A DNA stretch of 64,000 bases from Pseudohongiella nitratireducens (lineage in GTDB: Bacteria; Pseudomonadota; Gammaproteobacteria; Pseudomonadales; Pseudohongiellaceae): assembly GCF_001642735.1 (NCBI RefSeq), contig NZ_LWHM01000019.1, positions 1 through 64,000 on the forward strand, in the 5' to 3' direction. Position 1 is the first letter of the stretch, and every line of letters begins with the position of its first letter. Both the position numbers and the translations under genes were made by a program. Shown here in pieces: positions 62,716 to 64,000 of the stretch. A model generated the notes under the pieces. It did no database searches and had not been told where the DNA came from. It was given only the letters and a program-made list of their open reading frames with translations.

Positions 62716-64000
62716 ATGCAAGCTGTATCAGAAAACACAGTGGTTGCCGATGCCACGTTGGATGTTGAAGCCTACATGCTTCGGCTTGGCCAGCAGGCCC
62801 GTCAGGCATCGCGCCAAATGGCAGCCGCCTCGACTGCTGCCAAAAACACCGCCTTGTTGGCGATGGCTGATGCGATTGATGCCAGCCGTGAGACGCTGCA
62901 CCTGGCGAATGAACAGGATTTGCAGCAGGGTCGTGAGAAAGGGCTTGATGCGGCCATGCTGGATCGTCTGGCGCTGACGCCGGCACGCATAGACGGCATG
63001 ATAGAAGGCCTGCGCCAGGTTGTTGCCCTGCAGGATCCGGTTGGTGCCATCAGTGATATGAGTTTTCGTCCCAGTGGTATCCAGGTTGGTAAAATGCGTG
63101 TGCCGCTGGGTGTGATTGGCATTATTTATGAATCACGACCCAATGTGACCTGTGAGGCTGCCAGTCTTTGCCTGAAATCGGGTAATGCTGCGATCCTGCG
63201 CGGTGGCTCGGAAGCCCGGCACTCCAATCAGGCCATTGCCGAATGTATCCGGCATGGTCTGGCCGCGGCTGACTTGCCTGCTGAAGCGGTACAGGTGGTG
63301 GAAACCACTGACCGTGCTGCGGTAGGCAAACTGATTACCATGCCGGAATTTGTCGATGTGATTGTGCCTCGCGGTGGCAAGGGACTGATCGAGCGTATCA
63401 GCAATGAAGCGCGTGTGCCCGTTATCAAGCACCTGGATGGTAATTGTCACGTCTATATTGATGATAAAGCGGATGTAGACAAGGCAGTTGCTGTTGCGGA
63501 AAACGCCAAGACGCAGCGTTATGGCACCTGTAACACCATGGAAACGTTACTGGTTGCCGAAGGTATCGCCAGCACTGTGCTGCCCTTGCTGGCAGAGCGT
63601 TATCATGCGCACGGTGTGGAAATGCGGGGTTGCCCTGTGGCACTGCCTTACCTGGGCGATGAAGCCATCGCGGCCAGCGAGGCTGACTGGGAAACTGAAT
63701 ACCTGGCGCCGGTACTGGCCATCAAAGTGGTCAGCGGACTGGATGAAGCCATTGCCCATATCAACCAATACAGCTCAGCGCACACTGAGTCGATTATCAC
63801 TGAGGATTTTGACCGGTCGCAGCGATTCCTGCGCGAAGTCGACTCAAGCTCGGTGATGGTTAACGCCTCGACCCGGTTTGCCGATGGCTTTGAATATGGG
63901 CTGGGAGCTGAAATTGGCATTTCCACCGACAAGATCCATGCCCGCGGACCGGTTGGTCTGGATGGGCTGACATCACAGAAATACATTGTGCTTGGACAGG
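62716..64000 (+). CDS. proA: Gamma-glutamyl phosphate reductase ProA, 3' end cut by window
   Basis: NADPH-dependent aldehyde-dehydrogenase-fold enzyme of proline synthesis. The frame is open from ATG 62716 (ATG 62710 is an alternative) to the last base and lacks only a few residues to a stop. Conserved stretches are [71 protein letters not shown], the cysteine in [14 protein letters not shown] and [17 protein letters not shown] near the end. Confidence 0.95.
   Translation, partial: MQAVSENTVVADATLDVEAYMLRLGQQARQASRQMAAASTAAKNTALLAMADAIDASRETLHLANEQDLQQGREKGLDAAMLDRLALTPARIDGMIEGLRQVVALQDPVGAISDMSFRPSGIQVGKMRVPLGVIGIIYESRPNVTCEAASLCLKSGNAAILRGGSEARHSNQAIAECIRHGLAAADLPAEAVQVVETTDRAAVGKLITMPEFVDVIVPRGGKGLIERISNEARVPVIKHLDGNCHVYIDDKADVDKAVAVAENAKTQRYGTCNTMETLLVAEGIASTVLPLLAERYHAHGVEMRGCPVALPYLGDEAIAASEADWETEYLAPVLAIKVVSGLDEAIAHINQYSSAHTESIITEDFDRSQRFLREVDSSSVMVNASTRFADGFEYGLGAEIGISTDKIHARGPVGLDGLTSQKYIVLGQ

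Overview
The window looks like a piece of chromosome from a free-living, probably aquatic gammaproteobacterium. It carries FabY-type beta-ketoacyl synthase, GreB, RsgA, YaeQ, DjlA, a DUF1244 protein and SerA/SerC in gammaproteobacterial form, beside a TonB-dependent receptor, a periplasmic quinoprotein dehydrogenase, a Tat-exported molybdenum hydroxylase and many secreted beta-propeller, TPR and esterase proteins. I cannot name the genus. No tRNA, rRNA or CRISPR array was seen.

Bases 1 to about 4790 are a visibly AT-richer accessory island. It starts inside an IS3-family element (orfA/orfB with an A-AAA-AAG frameshift site) whose right end at 1171 abuts what looks like the remains of an integron attC site. 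Next comes a two-gene CBASS anti-phage operon, a Cap15-type membrane effector followed by a CD-NTase, closed by a well-formed attC site (2962-3021). It therefore looks like an integron gene cassette. A second probable cassette carries a KTSC-like small protein and a DUF2130 nuclease-like protein and ends in a damaged attC-like sequence. No integrase gene is visible.

From 4797 to about 30 kb the DNA is chromosome-like: GFA-family protein, YaeQ, RsgA, a dynamin-like GTPase, a sialidase-like secreted propeller, a large TonB-dependent receptor, small membrane proteins, an acidic putative type I secretion substrate, two short-chain dehydrogenases, a lipocalin, an EAL phosphodiesterase and esterases. 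Three genes are damaged: a VOC/glyoxalase fragment, a DUF2157 protein with an internal deletion and frameshift, and a carboxylesterase with an in-frame TAG.

From 30 to 47.5 kb there is thiopurine methyltransferase, a PQQ-dehydrogenase/YceI/YceI operon, an XRE-2TM regulator with three phased 11-bp repeats upstream, an RNase J-like protein with DjlA, and a BlaI repressor between two paralogous M56 peptidases that each contain a perfectly placed internal ribosome binding site and ATG. Between these and a three-subunit molybdenum hydroxylase operon lie two long hairpin elements that share an apex sequence but have different stems.

From 47.7 kb to the end the genes are class I fumarase, an EF-hand protein with an ECF sigma/anti-sigma/metal-sensor operon, FabY, cell-wall enzymes, a ribosome hibernation factor, a GlxA-type regulator, greB-serC-serA, a metallo-hydrolase, a GIY-YIG protein, a DUF523/DUF1722 protein and proA, which is cut by the window edge.
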